Below are positions 1-14,000 of a stretch of 64,000 bases of DNA, one piece after another (position 1 is the stretch's first letter; the number at the start of each line of letters is the position of its first letter). The notes under the pieces are model-generated. The model was not told the DNA's origin, ran no database searches, and was given only the letters and a program-made list of their open reading frames with translations. Both the position numbers and the translations under genes were made by a program. Origin of the DNA: Numida meleagris (Eukaryota > Chordata > Aves > Galliformes > Numididae); the NCBI RefSeq assembly GCF_002078875.1, contig NC_034412.1, forward strand, positions 14,246,876 to 14,310,875. The letters run 5' to 3'.

Positions 1-3000
1 TCAGTGCATTTACAAAGACAGCATGTTCCTCCTCTCAGTTCTCATTTTACTGGATCTTTTGCAACAGATCCTTATTGAGCTCTGTTTAGCTGACCAGGGT
101 CCAACTGTGCCATTAGAATCCAAGTTTCTAAATTACTAAGATGAGAGTAGATACAGCTGTATATACCCAGTGAAGAAGCTATAACAGAATGGTCACCTTA
201 AACGACTAATGGGAACATAGTAAAGCTCTATAACATCAAAAATAACATGAACAAGATACATGAAGGATGACTGCTTGCTCTAGAACAATTGAAGGGCTAT
301 CAACTTGTCAAATGAAACTTGTCAAATGAAGTAAAAATATGGCATTCTTGATATAGAGTGTGTAGTTAAGGTAAGGAACTCCTTTCCCTGAAAGGCACTG
401 GAACTACTAAAAATCCACATTGATTCAGAAAGAAATTGAAGATATTCAAGGAAAAGAAACATGTCAAAACTAGTTAAGAAAAACATTACATCTCTACAGG
501 AGGAAATCCCACTAAAAACTTGGGGCATAGTTCAGAGAAGTACCACAGCAGACTTGCTTATATATTCTTCCCTAAGCATGTGTTGATGGCCATAGTCAAG
601 TATGGAATACTGAACCAGATAGACCTTTATCCTGGTCTAGTGCAGACACTCATATAATTTGAAGAAAACTGTACAGCCATGTTACTCATCTCAGTGTCTT
701 CATCAATAAGGCAAGAGGTGTAGAATATTATGAGACTGAGACAAATTTTGAGGAAATGGAATATCTGTGTACACAGATAAATTCAGCATTGGATCCTCAG
801 AGATAATGCTACTATGCAGTGAGGGAACCAACCAGTCCGTCCAAAAATCCAGTTCAAAACCTCCTCCCTGGTAAATATGCAATTTGAGATAAAAAGTCGG
901 TAAACATTTGGTTATTCACATCATTTTGTCACGTACATCTTTTAAAACACCTACAAGCTTCTTAAGTGTTTCTAAAGCGGTGGAAACATCAGTGTTTGGC
1001 TGTAAACTTTCACCACACTCTCCAAAGAATTCCCCAGATCAACTCCCTTTTGTAAATTGATTCTCACTGATGATAGTTTTTTTCTACTATCAGAGGCTCC
1101 CAGAACTCAGTGCGGTACATAGCAGGCAGCATTTCACATAATAAAAGCATTAGCACCTCCTTGGTTTCTAAAAAGATATCTCTCCAGCCTGAAATTACTT
1201 TTGCTGCTGTATCACTTTACAAGCTCTTTTCTAATTTGCTACTCTCTGTAATTCTAGGTATTTTTCAGTCTGACTGCTTTGTACGTAACTCCTTCCATTA
1301 TGTAAAGTGGTTTCTTTTCAGATTCTAGACTGTAGAGCTACTCAAAGTGAAAAAAAATTTTCACTCACATTTTTCATTATTATTTTGCACTTAAACCATT
1401 TCTTATGGCAACTTAATAATGTTCTGTAGTTGATTAGAGTTAAAAAGGCCTGCATTCTTCTTTCAAATATATACAAAAACTCCTTTTGACTGACTTCAAT
1501 TAACTGAATTGATTCCAATTCAACGTTCTAAATTTATTCTTCATCTAACTGTACTGAAGTCTAGTGAGCCAAATATTGTGTGACACAGCTGAATTCCCAA
1601 GGCAATATTTCTACACTGACCATTACACAAATGAACAAAATGAGAATAGTCAATGCAGGAAATGGAGTGAAATAAATATCCTGAGCTATACAGAAGTTTG
1701 GACTGGAGTAGATTGGTCCCTACATTGCTAAACTATAAAAATTCTCCTCCTAGGCCTAGTGATTACTGCCGTGAAATCCTGCAGTCGGGTCATACCAACA
1801 ATAAGCCTCCTTTGGGCTTCAGTAGAGGTCAGAGTTTCCCTACACATCTGCAGAATAACAGCTCTAAGGCAGAGGCACTGTGTTTATTTAAGGAAACACA
1901 AAAATAAAAATAAAGCAATTAGGAGGCTTTGTAAGAGAAAACAAGTTGGGCAGGAAAAGAAAAAAAATCAAAGAAAACAGGAAATAAGGCAAAACTGTGA
2001 GTATTTACATCTACATATGGAGTCAGAAAATCCAGGTGGTTTCTGTTTAGTTCCTATTTACTTCAGAGATTGAAATAACCAGATGTCAGTACAAAAATAT
2101 ACTTGAGAACTGTAATACTCTGAAAGTCATGCTCTGTCTATTCCACCCTTTAACTTACAAAGTATCACAAGCATAAGCCACTAATACAGTAGTAGGAACA
2201 ATTCACATTTTTCACACTTTTGCTATTATAACTTCCAGCACTCAGCCTAACTTATAATGGGAGTCAGCTTGTTGAGTCAATGAGGTCAGAGGGGTTTGAA
2301 TTAGATCCAATTTTTTTTTCTTTTTTTTCTTTTTTTTTTTTCTTAAGTTATGCAGCCATATCTCTAGTAATGAATGTGCCGTCTCCTGGCTGATTATCCA
2401 GCTAACCTACTTTGGGGCAAGAACAGCTGTGGTAGGTAAAACCAATATTTATTAGCTGGAGTATCCTATTCCAACAGTGGCTTATGGAGGATGCCTGGGG
2501 TTGGGGGGGGGAGGCCAAGCAGATTGCAAGACAAATTGGAATAGTCTCAATTTCAACCATTTGTTGCACAGAGACTTCCTGAACCACTTCCTGAATGTTG
2601 AAACTGGCGTTTCTGGCTCTTGATAGCATTTTGTTCTATTAAATTGTCCAATAATTTGTTCAACTCACGTTTCATCTTCGCATTCTCTAGCAAGGAGTTT
2701 CATACTACAGACTGTGAAGAAAAGTATTAACTTCAGTTATTTCAAACCGTAACTTCCCAGTATCATTTGAGCCCTTCCATTCTTGTATGCTATAATATGA
2801 TAGAAAATAAATGTTAAGATATTTTAGTACCTGCTGCTTGGCAATTTTATGTGTCTTACATTCTACAACGTCATCACTACATGCTATTTAGTCATTTTTA
2901 AAAGGATGCACCAAACATACAGATAATATGCAGTCAATAGTAGTGTTCTGATTAATTAAGCTGAATTAGACCATGAAGGGAAGCAGTCAGTCAGCTATGT

Positions 3001-4547
3001 TGGAAGATGCCTTTCTTCCTTTAAACCCTGGGTTTTTCCGCAATTGTCAAGCATTACTCTCAGTACAATGGTAGGGAGAAAAGACAATACTACTTCAGTT
3101 GTAGCTCTGGATTCAAGGGCTAAGAAACACCACCTGAGCAATATAATTCCCAGAACAGGTGTTTGATGAACACAGGGACTCAATTCACCTACTCAGAACA
3201 ACCAAGCCTGTTTATAATGTGAACAGTGCATCTTAATATTTTAGTGGCTTCAAGTCGTTCCACTAGGTCATGTTGAACTAATCTAAGGCCATAGTGGCAA
3301 AACTATTAAGTATATAAATGAAAATAAGTAAATAGTAGTTATGACTGTAAAATCTAAAAGAAAATAATCCTTCCACTGCCAAACAGAAATGAAAAAGTCT
3401 TAGCAACTACTATAGTAGGCTTTTATGACAAAAACCTATTATATAACAAGTGCCTGTTGAAAGCCAAAAGGAACAATGGTCATATCTTCATAAATACTTT
3501 CAGTAATTTTTTTCCCCGTAATCGTTATGATTTCTGCTACAGACTAATCTTGATTGAGAGCTGATATAATTTGAAGTCATAAGATTCACTAGCAACCTTT
3601 GCCACCACCAAGTATAAGTTTTGAGAAATGTAATGGCACACCCAACACTAACAGATGGGTTTGTATGAGATTTCATCTCCCATGTCTTCTCATTTGCCCT
3701 AACCAGGCACATCATTTCAGACTTGTTCAGGTATGTTGGTGACAAGTCAGTTATATTAAGAACACATCAGTACCAGCTACAAATAAGAACAAAGCAATAC
3801 ACACTAAAAGTGTAATGATATCTGGATCCACAGTAATCCTGCTAATATCTTCACATATTCCATGAGCAAAAGGGCACCGTGAAGAAAACAGAAGCGTTTG
3901 TAAAGCAGAGACCAAAGATTGGAGCTGTGATGCTTGAATACACATTTTCACACAAACAGTGAGCAATGATGATTTGCAATTTCATAGACACATTGAACAA
4001 ATCCCTTTACAGACAATGGAGGTGTTTTTCCTGGGCAGTGAGAAGTCTGAGAAGATAAACCAGTCATTATCTAATATCTCACCATTCAAGTTGACTTCAA
4101 AAAGTCTATTCTGCCAACTGAGTTGTAAATGGGGCTGAAGTACCAATCAATATGAGGGACTTACCTCATATTGCCATCAGGAAATTATTAATGTTTTTTT
4201 AAACTTGAAACCATGAAAAATGGTCTCAGAGCATAGGATGCAACTCAGAATTTGGCAGGGTTAAATGAATTAACAATATGTGAAGGGTCACAAAAAAACA
4301 AACAAACAAACAAACAATAGCCCACAGACTTTCTGCCCTCAGTACTGTTAAGAAGCAATCAACAAAATGAGAAGGGATGTTATTCAAAACTTAGGTGGGT
4401 GAAGTATCAGCATAGGTGATTGTAAGGATAGGCAGTAGCAGATACGGTTGCTTTAAACGCAAGAAATGTAGCAGTCGCAGTCCAGTAATAAAGAAATAAT
4501 CACACACCCCTTTCCAAGGATCAGGGCTCACCAAACACTCCAGAGGA
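1..4547. other. AT-rich non-coding DNA, no gene seen
   Basis: No reading frame here resembles a known protein; all are short and lack domain features. The composition is AT-rich without CpG clusters. Simple sequence includes an interrupted poly-T stretch near 2310-2342 and a (CAAA)n run near 4298-4316. I recognise no RNA gene or transposon in it. It fits the gene desert expected on the ZIC4 3' side. Confidence 0.6.
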
Positions 4548-4735
4548 GATGATCTCCAAGTAGGGATACTTCCCTTGTGGGTGCCAGCCCTTAATGAGGT
4601 TAGAGAGGAATGGACCCTGGGTCCACCCCTTCTGATTGCACAGGTGAATTGCTTCCACCTGTGCTCCCATGGCTGGCTAGGTCCCTTCACCAGGTGCTCA
4701 ATCACTGGTAACTTTAGGCTGTGACCTAACAGTTT
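4548..4735. repeat. Diverged interspersed repeat, copy 1
   Basis: This stretch aligns in the same orientation with 5212-5395. Shared blocks include GATCTCCA, TTAATGAGG/TTAAATGAGG, CAGGTG, CACCTG followed by GCTCCC, and CAGGTGCTCA followed by TCACT and GACYTAACA. By eye the identity is roughly two thirds. The pair must be copies of one repeat or an old local duplication. I cannot name the family; a degraded LTR or an ancient CR1 internal piece are possibilities. Confidence 0.6.
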
Positions 4736-5153
4736 ACATACAGTGATTCTTTTATAAATATAAATATCACGTCTAACAGTATATTGAAGTTCTGAAGATG
4801 GTGCCTCCGTGGAGAGAGAAATATATGTTAATGTACAATTTTAAACTACAAATCTCACACTCCAATCTTCAGTTCTGCTGTTCTGGATCCTAAAATAGAA
4901 ATCAGATGACACTATCTGTTCTCCAGACACTATTTGTTCTTCCCTAAGTCTCAAGTTGTCTCCTATATACAGTTCAACACTAAAAAAATGGTTGAAGCTA
5001 TAGCTGGAAAAAGGAAGATTGAGTGGCCCACCTCTGGAAGCATTCCCCAGTGTAATGCTAAAATGTGATGGAAAGCACAGCATTGATAGTGGGGTAGCAA
5101 AGTCCTAGTCCGCAGCAAGCGAGGATAAGCACAAAAGCAGCAGCTGCAGGCAC

Positions 5154-5169
5154 GGGGGGGGGGGGGGGG
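5154..5169 (+). repeat. G16 homopolymer
   Basis: A run of 16 guanines lies just 5' of repeat copy 2. It is followed by a 7-bp inverted repeat (GTAAGCA ... TGCTTAC, about 5170-5190). Runs like this are error-prone in assemblies and can form G-quadruplexes. Confidence 0.85.
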
Positions 5170-5211
5170 TAAGCAAAGAATCTGCTTACCCTTAGAAGGC
5201 ATTGGGTAGGC

Positions 5212-5395
5212 AGGGATCTCCAGCAAGATCCCCTTGGTTCCACTGCCAACTCTTAAATGAGGCCTGGGAAGGAGTGGATTCTGGCTCCATTCCCTTCCAG
5301 TCACTCAGGTGCACTGCATGCACCTGGGCTCCCCTGGGTTGGCCCTGCCTTCCCAGGTGCTCAGTCACTGTTTCAAGCCATGACTTAACATTTCC
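5212..5395. repeat. Diverged interspersed repeat, copy 2
   Basis: Partner of the repeat at 4548-4735, in direct orientation, about 480 bp after the end of copy 1. The shared order of short blocks over about 185 bp makes chance similarity unlikely. Whether the pair are two LTR-like ends of one element or two separate insertions cannot be settled by eye. Confidence 0.6.
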
Positions 5396-7865
5396 ACTAC
5401 ACCTAGTCCTATGGTTTTGTGATCCTGCTCCTTAACAGAAGGAAAAGTGTGATTTTCTATCAGAAGCTGATGCTTCAGTAGAAAGCTAAGTACCCAAATG
5501 GTAGCAGATCAGAATCTTATTCTAGACAATTATTCCAGAAAGCACTTCTACAAAATAAGCTTGTTACTGATACCTTGATCTCAGATCCAAACAGAATGTA
5601 AATCACCTGAAATGAACCTTAAACAGAATATAAACACCAACAGTCACAATCATTGTGGCACCACTCCCACTCCAAGTCCAGTGGAGATATAGAAACCAGT
5701 TATTCCTTCCCCAGCAAGGGAAACTGGCATTCATAAAGCACAAGTCAAACAGATTTTGAGCTACCCACAACATTCACTGACTGTAGCAGCTACATTTCAA
5801 AATACAGTTAAATAAAGAGTCTATTTGAGACTCTTAGGAAGAAACATCCTAGAAGGCAGTCAGTCTAAAACAAGAGGTTGGGTACAAATCCTACCTTCCA
5901 AGGGGCTATGAATTGGAAGCTCATTAAGCAGACGTGCAACAGCCCCTTTTGACAATGAAGTCCTCTATCCTTTTTGCTGAAGATGTGGCACCAAACAGAA
6001 AAAAAAGCAGTTATGAAAAAGAAGAAAAAAGAAACACTGGCCAACTTCAGAATGTGTCTAGTTGTCTTTTGTTGACTGCTGAAGGACTATCCTGCGCTGG
6101 AACCTGCTGGATTTTTATCACTGATATATGAATGCTATTAGGATCATAACTGATGAGATGATAATATTATTAAAGGCTGATTTTCACCTCTTCCGGTTGC
6201 TCTTACAGGGCAAGTGCGCATATCCCATCTCATTGTAATGCAATAAAGATGCCTTTGAAAGAGAAATGCATTAATGTTGCCCAAGGTTAGGTTTCTAATT
6301 GAAATATAGAAGCTTCAGGAGAAGCTTAGGGCTAAAGGGCATTTTGTACATGAAGATATCTTCCTCCTCTGGCCAGTTAGTTGAAGCAGTGAGTTTGTGT
6401 AATGACCCATCAGTGCACTCTCCTCAGAATCCAGACAGCAAGTGGTTTAAAAGCCTGTCTCTCTCTCCTCCTCTGCCAAAGAGCAAGCAGATATCCCAGA
6501 TCTACTGCTGAGACATGACATTCCCCTCTTAGAATAATTCATCAGGAATTACTGGGGATCCTTAATCTTCACCATCATAGGCTTTATAACCAGCCCTTAT
6601 CTTCCAATATTTTTCCTAAGATCACCAATGCACAACAGAGTAAGTCAATGTATTCATACAGAAATCCTTTATCTACAGTGGGAATTTCCTTTCTTTTTAA
6701 TAGCTTCTTCTTGGGCTTCCGTTCAAATGTACATAAAAAGTACTCTGTGAATCTGCAGGTAAATGAGAACTGCAATTTCAATAACCATGAGAATGTTTCT
6801 ATCTTTTGTGACTTTAAAAATATGAGTATTTCGGTTGAAAACTAAAATAATGAGACCACGAAAAGACAACGTTGTATTCTTTTAGAGGTTAATTTCCCAT
6901 TTCCATGATCTCTTCTTCTTTCCATTTTCCACTTCTCCCACCGTACCCCCTATCAGAAGACAGAAGGAGTTCCTGACTGCAGTGCTCTGAAGGTTGCAGG
7001 CTGATAGTGCAAAAGGCAGGGAGGTGAGAATCTAAATTAGACACGATGAGGCACCATGGCAGTATTTCAGACGGAAACACGCGGGGGTGGAAAAGGCTAT
7101 TGCAAAACCATGCTAGTTTTTCAGCTCATTTTATTAATAGTAAGAAAATATGGGAGTGTAGATTTGTAATTAAAGAAGCTGCTTCAATAGGAGTAGCAGA
7201 GTACATCAGACAGGCAGCATTCCCACTCCATGATTTTACCCCCAGCCAGAAATGCGTATTGCAGTGAAGATCGTTGCCCCTCTTTCATAGCAAAGTCTCC
7301 CTGCTGCACTGCCTACATGGTCACCTGACCTTGCCACAGGACAGAGCCACGTGAACAGAACTCTGGGGAGCAGAGCTAGAGACCTTGCTACCCTGCAGCG
7401 GGAGCTGGACCTGCCTCCAAACCACAGAGTTTGACTTAGGTTTTCAGATTTTCCAGTGAAGAGATTGCTACACCTACCCTGATCAACCCGTTGCACCCTG
7501 TCACATCATTCCAGCAGCTGGAAAACGTTCCTTAATATCCAACCTCATATTTTCTATCTCTAAATGCAAGCCATAATATTGAAGAAAGCACCTAACTGCA
7601 ACCTTTCACTATCAGTGACACTTCCCAATGCTCTGCCTTTGATTGCATCTCTGACATGGCCAACCAGGGTGGCCTCCCCTTACTTGGACACACTGCATGC
7701 TAGAAACATCCATTCATACTGTGATGACAGCTCCGCTTTTTGCAGTATTGTTGCATTGCTTTATATCTAGAGTTGAATCTCCTTAACTTAGCAGACTCTT
7801 TTCCACCATACCAGTAACAAGGCAGACATTCCCATTGTCTGCTTGCCCAGACTTCTTCAGGTAGG
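5396..7865. other. AT-rich non-coding DNA, no gene seen
   Basis: Only short frames without recognisable domains are present. No CpG island, tRNA-like or transposon structure was recognised. Confidence 0.55.
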
Positions 7866-8073
7866 ATGAGAGGGAACAGCTTCATGCTGCATATCAGAAA
7901 AAACTTCTCTGAAAGAGAACTGGCACAGGCGGCCCAGAGAGGTGGTAGAGTCACTGTCCCTGGGGGTGTTCAAGAAATGTAGAGATGTGGCACTGAGGGA
8001 CATGGTTAGTGGGCTATATTGGTGGTAGGTGGACAGCTGGACTAGATATCTTTTCCAGCCTTGATGATTCTGT
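7866..8073 (+). mobile_element. CR1 LINE, 5'-truncated 3' end
   Basis: The order of phrases is that of the avian CR1 3' region: GATGAGAGGGAA, then ATATCAGAAAAAACTTCT, then CTGAAAGAG, GGCCCAGAGAGGTGG, GTCACTGTCCCTGG, GTGTTCAAGAAATGT, GATGTGGCACTGAGGGACAT, a GGACTAGAT block, and finally CCTTGATGATTCTG. CR1 elements are the dominant non-LTR retrotransposons of birds and are typically 5'-truncated as here. The fragment carries none of the reverse transcriptase and cannot move. It is the best direct evidence that the window is avian. Exact ends and subfamily are approximate. Confidence 0.9.
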
Positions 8074-11000
8074 CTTTCAGATTGCCTTCAAATTCAAGCT
8101 TATCAAAAGATATAAATGGAGGGTGACTAGTTCCTTTCGTCTTTCATGAACTCAAACTTGTTTCTATACAGTATCAGAAATAAAGAGTGGATATAAAATT
8201 GCAAATGTTCAACAATGCTCAATAACAAGGTGCTGAGCATTGAAGAAGTGAGCATATTTGATTTAATCAAAATAAGTGTGGTAGGAAAATCACGTAGGTT
8301 TAATTTTTGAAAAGCTATTAAGTTTCAAATTAAATGGAAGATTAAAATAAAAAATGAGCTTTAGCTGTAAGTGGAGGCTAAATTTGGTCAATTTTTGTTG
8401 TTTATCTGTGCATAAAGTCCTTGCATTTACCATTTGACAAATCTTCTAATAAAATACTTGCTGCAATCAGGTGAAGTAGGTTATTAATGGTTCTAAAAAA
8501 GATATACAGGATTGCCTCATCCTGAGGCAATTAAGTCTGTGAAGTAAGTGTGTTTAATATCTCTGGGGGCATGACTGGAATGAAACAGGTGATCTTTCTA
8601 CAATTACCATTGTTTCATTTAGAATTTCTTTAGGGTTTGTTTTTTTTTTCTTTTTAACTGGCAAATGACTCCACAGCTTATGTTTCTTTTGTTAAGACTC
8701 CAGTTTGAAGGCTTCCAAAGGCAGCACACCACATATAAAGCAGAGAGGAAACATTTTAAATGCTGCTGAAAAGCAATGTGACATTTCACTTCAAGTTCTA
8801 GCATCCCTCACAGGAGAGAACAGTCCCCATTTACTCTCAATCCCACAAATCAGTGACTCAGTCCAGTCCTCACTGCCTTTAATCAGCTCCTCAACAAAGT
8901 AGTTTACCTACGCTGTCTCTGTGCCTCTCCATCTTCTTCCACGCTCCCTGAAGAGGCTCAGGAACTGATGGGCAAAGGGACAAGGAGTCACCCACCACAC
9001 AGCCTTCCTGCTCAGCCATCTTCATTTCTAAGGAACGCTGACTTACATACAGCCTACAGACCCCCAGCCTCAGTCACTTCAGTTTGAAAAATTCTTTACC
9101 ACCATATGTTTTCTGAGGGATGCACTGTGTATACATCAGGGTGCTGTTTGGCCCTTTGCTATAAGATCTTGTATTTTTCATTTCTCTTTTTTTCCTCTGC
9201 TGTGTTCTTTTTTCCCTGGATTTATTAGTAGGGATGGTTTGTGGAGGTATGGTTAATTACTAGAGCTTATGGCCTGCTGTGATTGAAAGCTGATCTCACC
9301 AGTTTGGGGTCTGCATTATATTTATTCTGTATGTAATTAAATCTGAATACCATAACTATGCATAATGTTGGAAAATAATGAGAATTTTTTTTCTTTTTTC
9401 TAAGTGAAAGCACATCTGAAAGGTATTTTCTTCCTTCAGTACCGAATTTCTACAAAACGTTCTGCACTTTGCACACAAACAAGCAACGAGCCAAAAGGGG
9501 CACACTGGTCTATGGTTCAGATGAAAACAAATGTTTGTTTATCAGATACATATGATCCATTAAAAATAAAGCAGGAATTCAAGCAAACTGTGATAAAGGC
9601 TATTCATATATCTTGGGGTATTCATAACATCACAGACCGACTAGACCCACGCAGAGAAGGGCCGGCACATTGCACATTCTGGAAGCAGCAGCAGCATCCA
9701 AGGTAACACAGGAGATTAAGCTGGGCTCAAACAAAACAAGTTGTGGGAGGTCAGGACACTGCTCTAACTATGAGGATCAGCAATTCTCCTGATTTCCTTA
9801 CCTAAGGAAAGTGGAACACACTGAAATGGGAGAGTTGATCAGACACTGTTCACCCCGAGGTAAATCAGGCAGAACACTGCACAGCTAACTGGACCATACC
9901 AGAATTAGGCCAGACATATCATATCCAGAGGCTCCAGCTGGTTGTTTGTTTTTTTTTTTCCCTACTACACATAAATCTGAAGTCTGATGAGATCCTTTTG
10001 TTCACCAGTTTGATAGCGATCTAATAGCAGAGACCCCTAGAACATCAGAAACCTTTGATCTGGAAGTTTATCTTGTTGCTTGCACATATAGCTGATGTTC
10101 AGGCAAAAAGCATTTGGTACGTGACCTAATACGATGAATGACAGTTAGGAATGCTCCAAAAAAAAAAAAAAGAGCATGCAAGCCAAAGCAAAAATAACTG
10201 CATCAAAACCAGTCTTTCACCATAGCAATACAATTGTAACAAGCAGGGCACACCAGGGTGACACAGTAACCTGGAGATTCGTTTCCAGGCTTAGGAAAAA
10301 TTGCAATGTGCGAAAAAGGACACTTTTTCTAAAGAGACATGACCCCTCTCCCCAGAATTATTGAAGGTGGGCAATAGTAAGCAGAGTTAAAAAAAAAAAA
10401 AAACACTGAGGTGCCAGTGTGTATGAAATGCTTCTAGTAGGGTTGTGGTGTATAGAACAGTCCTTTTGCCTTGTCCTGTCACAAACAGTAAGGATTAGAC
10501 CAGTCTCTATGGTGTACAGAGGATACCAAAAATCATTCAAATGCTCAGGCATTGCATTACTAACAACTCTCCGCTTTACAAACTAAGTCATTGTATCCAG
10601 TGCCACAACAACTAAGGATGCAATCAGCCAACCCATGTTTCTGACACACCAGCAGACAGCTATTTTCCCTGCTTGCCAGGCTGCAGATGTGCAACTGAGT
10701 AAATACTTGAGCAGTCAGACTCAATCTGTGGAAAGCAGAGCAAACCAGCCCTTGCAGGACAAGATTAACGGCGCAGGTGTCAGCAAGGCTGTTTGCACCA
10801 GCCATCACCAGCTCTTTAACAGAACCAGATGTACCAACTATTTTTTCCAACAAACTCAGCTACATGCAACACAGAAGCCAGTGTCAGCTAAAAAAAGAAA
10901 AAAAAAAAGCATCCTCTGATGTGTCAGAACTATACTGATCTGTCAAAAGAGTTTACCTGCTCTACCAAAGTGAGTATGAGCCTCAGAGTCAGCAATAAGA

Positions 11001-14000
11001 CCTGGCAAAGACAAGTTGCTGCTTGCAGCCTGGGGAAGTCAGAAGCAAGTCCGAAATCCAGCTTGCAGCCTATGCTACAGCCTCAGCCTCGGCACTAGCA
11101 CAAAGCCTTTCCCACCTGCTGCCCACTGGTCTTGCCATGGCATGCATCAGCCACATTGGCTCTCTCGATAATCAGGGACCAGTGCCCCAGGAGAATATTT
11201 GCCCCGTGAGTTGGGCTTAACCTTTGAGTCACGGCTCATGAGGAATGGTAGCATATGAGAAAAACTGGACGCAACTATCTGCTTCTGCTACAGTAGTTCT
11301 GCAGAGCTCATTTCAGGCCACCTTCAGCCATCCCATCCCATTTGCCCCAGCTACTTGCAGCACCTCAAAATGACATTGACTGTAGCAGAACAGACTGGAG
11401 AAAGGGCAAGAACAGAGCTCTTGCTCTAAACAATTTTCTTCCATGTGAGAGTCCTGTACAATGAGAGTTTCACTTTTCTATACCTTCAGGTTACCTGTTT
11501 TGGTTTGCATTTACATTCCAAAAATCTCCGTAAACATCTTGTGACAGGTGGTAGTAGAAAGGTTAAGGAATCCTATTCCCAGTACACGAAGTACCATCCT
11601 GTATTGTGCTCCCTCCTCAAGTATCAGTGCACCAGATTTTCCACCTTGCTTTCACATAAAAGCATTTATCCATCAAAAATAAAAATCCCTTCCTGTGGAG
11701 GGGTCCGTGCAACTAAAATCCATGCTGCAAGACTATTTCCTAAACAAAAAGCCTTGACATTTCATGAGATCAACTAGAGAACAAATAAGTTCTCAGTATA
11801 TGAAAGCAAAAGTGTCAGTATCCATCCCTCGTAATAATAGTAATTCCATAAATTGTAGGGTTTATATGAGCATTATACAGACAATTAATACATTTCTGAA
11901 AAATTCTAGCCAGAGGAAAAAGAAATTTAATTAAGAGAAAATGACAAACCTGCTGAAAGTCCCTCAACACCACCACCACCTTGCATGTAATAATTATGTT
12001 GTCATTTGTGCTCAGGGAGAACAAACAAGAAAGAGACACACATCCCTGGCTCCTCCAAAGAAAATGTTTGCTCAAGAAACACAAAGTAGGAAACATTTCC
12101 ACAAATCTTATTGTGCCCCAGAGAAGCTGTAAGCTGCACAGCCGACATTTACACTTGCCAGAACTCCACTCTAAAAGGCCTATTCAATACAAATGACTGC
12201 CTGGCATCCTAATTGCTGCACTGCTCATGTGCTTTTGTTTATCTTCTCAAAACATATGCACAGTAAACTTTTCCAAATGAAATTATCACAGGTGAAATTT
12301 ATTCCTTCTGTCGTGCAGCACATGTCCTGGCAAATCTCATGCAGGAAGATGGGACTGAAATCCCTGAATCTGACTGCATTTTGTTAAAGCTGGACGCTTA
12401 CCAGTAGTTTAAGACAAATGACAGATCTCAAAGTCTTGCTATAATTGAATGTGAAAAGAAAAAAACACGCTGATGAGCCATGCATATGGTATTTATTTTA
12501 TACCACATTCATCCTAATCTGATTTTTGCTTCCAAATTTGCTATCTGCTAAGATACATGGGGTTCTTCATACCTACAGCTGATTGCAGCCTCTCCTCAAC
12601 CCAAAGTAACAATAAAGCATCGGTTTTGGATTTGTATTTATTTTTATAGAGTACATTCCAACTACAGTTGCTAGAATCCCTTTTTTTTTTAATGAAAAGT
12701 GAAAAGAGAAGGCACGAGTGTACACCACTGCAAAACCCATACCCACAAACCTGTGAAATACATGAAGCTTTCCTCACACCCACTGTTAAAGCAGAACCCC
12801 CACACACAATGACTTCACTTGAGAGTCTGGGTAACAACAAACGGCACAGTATCTCAAACTTTAAAACATACAATATGTCTGCAAATTATTTCCATAAGTA
12901 TGTTAGTAAATGGAAAAAAAATAAAAAGCTTAAATCAAAGCAGAGGAAAGAGTGGGAGTTCTCCACCAAGCAGCTTGTCTCTCAGTAGAAAGAATGTTTT
13001 CAGGTTCAGATAAGCAAAAAATCATTTTAAACTCTAAAGCTGTGCCCGCTGCTACCAGGTGGATATATTTGGAACTTTATTGCTTACGGGAAACACTTGG
13101 GTGACAACTAAATTCCAGGGAAGAGCACTGTTGAGCTGTGCTCTGCTTTTCATTAGAAATAGCTCCCTCCATATTTCCCACCACCCCTTGTAAACTTCCT
13201 CTGATACACTGAGAAACCAAGACCCAGGATGACACACACTGTTTTTCCTCAGCCCCCAGTTGTGAAAGAGCTGTTTGTTTGATTTCAGAGTCACACAGGT
13301 GCAAAATCAGTTAGGTCTCAGCATCTGGCCATGTGCTGATTCCCTTCACCAGTCATCTGGTAGCTAGAAGAATTAAAACTAAGAAGCCTGGCCATTTCAA
13401 ACAAGAACACCCACGCTGATTTCAAAAGTCAGATCTTCACTTGCTTCAGGAAAGCTGTTACCTCCATAGCAATGCATTTTTGAGGTTGGGATTTTCTCAG
13501 TACCCTGTCTGAAACATCCTTGGTGAAGCACACATTAGTTGGAGATCTTCACAATACCCTCAACCTAGCAAAGCTCTCCCCTTCACTTGCCTTGTCCTTT
13601 ATTGCTTAATATGGTAAGTACATAATTAAATACTTAAAATACTCCCTCTGCTGCCAAAGCCTGCTTTATTATCCTCAAAACTAGTCCTGCTTGCTGGGAA
13701 GCAACAGCAGAGGAATTGCGCACAGAGTAAAAGCTCCTTTCCCTTGAGCATACCGATACTACAAGATTAAGTTCTCTGGTTTTATTTTTCATTAGTGCTG
13801 AACCTGACACTTCTCTTGCCTAAGGTGTGTAGCACATAGCCAGAGAGATTTCAGTGTGACTCTCCTGCCTCAGGGCAGGATTCCCATGCTCACATCACAC
13901 CTAAAGATCTGGCTTGGCTTCTCACCACAGATGGAGATTCAGAAGCTTCCCAGGTCAGTCCCAGCACTCAGCTCTCCTTTCAGCTGGACACCTCCACCCA

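Noticed and set aside
4298..4316. Short regular repeats such as (CAAA)n considered as a CRISPR-like or satellite array
   Set aside because: Simple microsatellite, no spacers; CRISPR arrays are not expected in a vertebrate genome.
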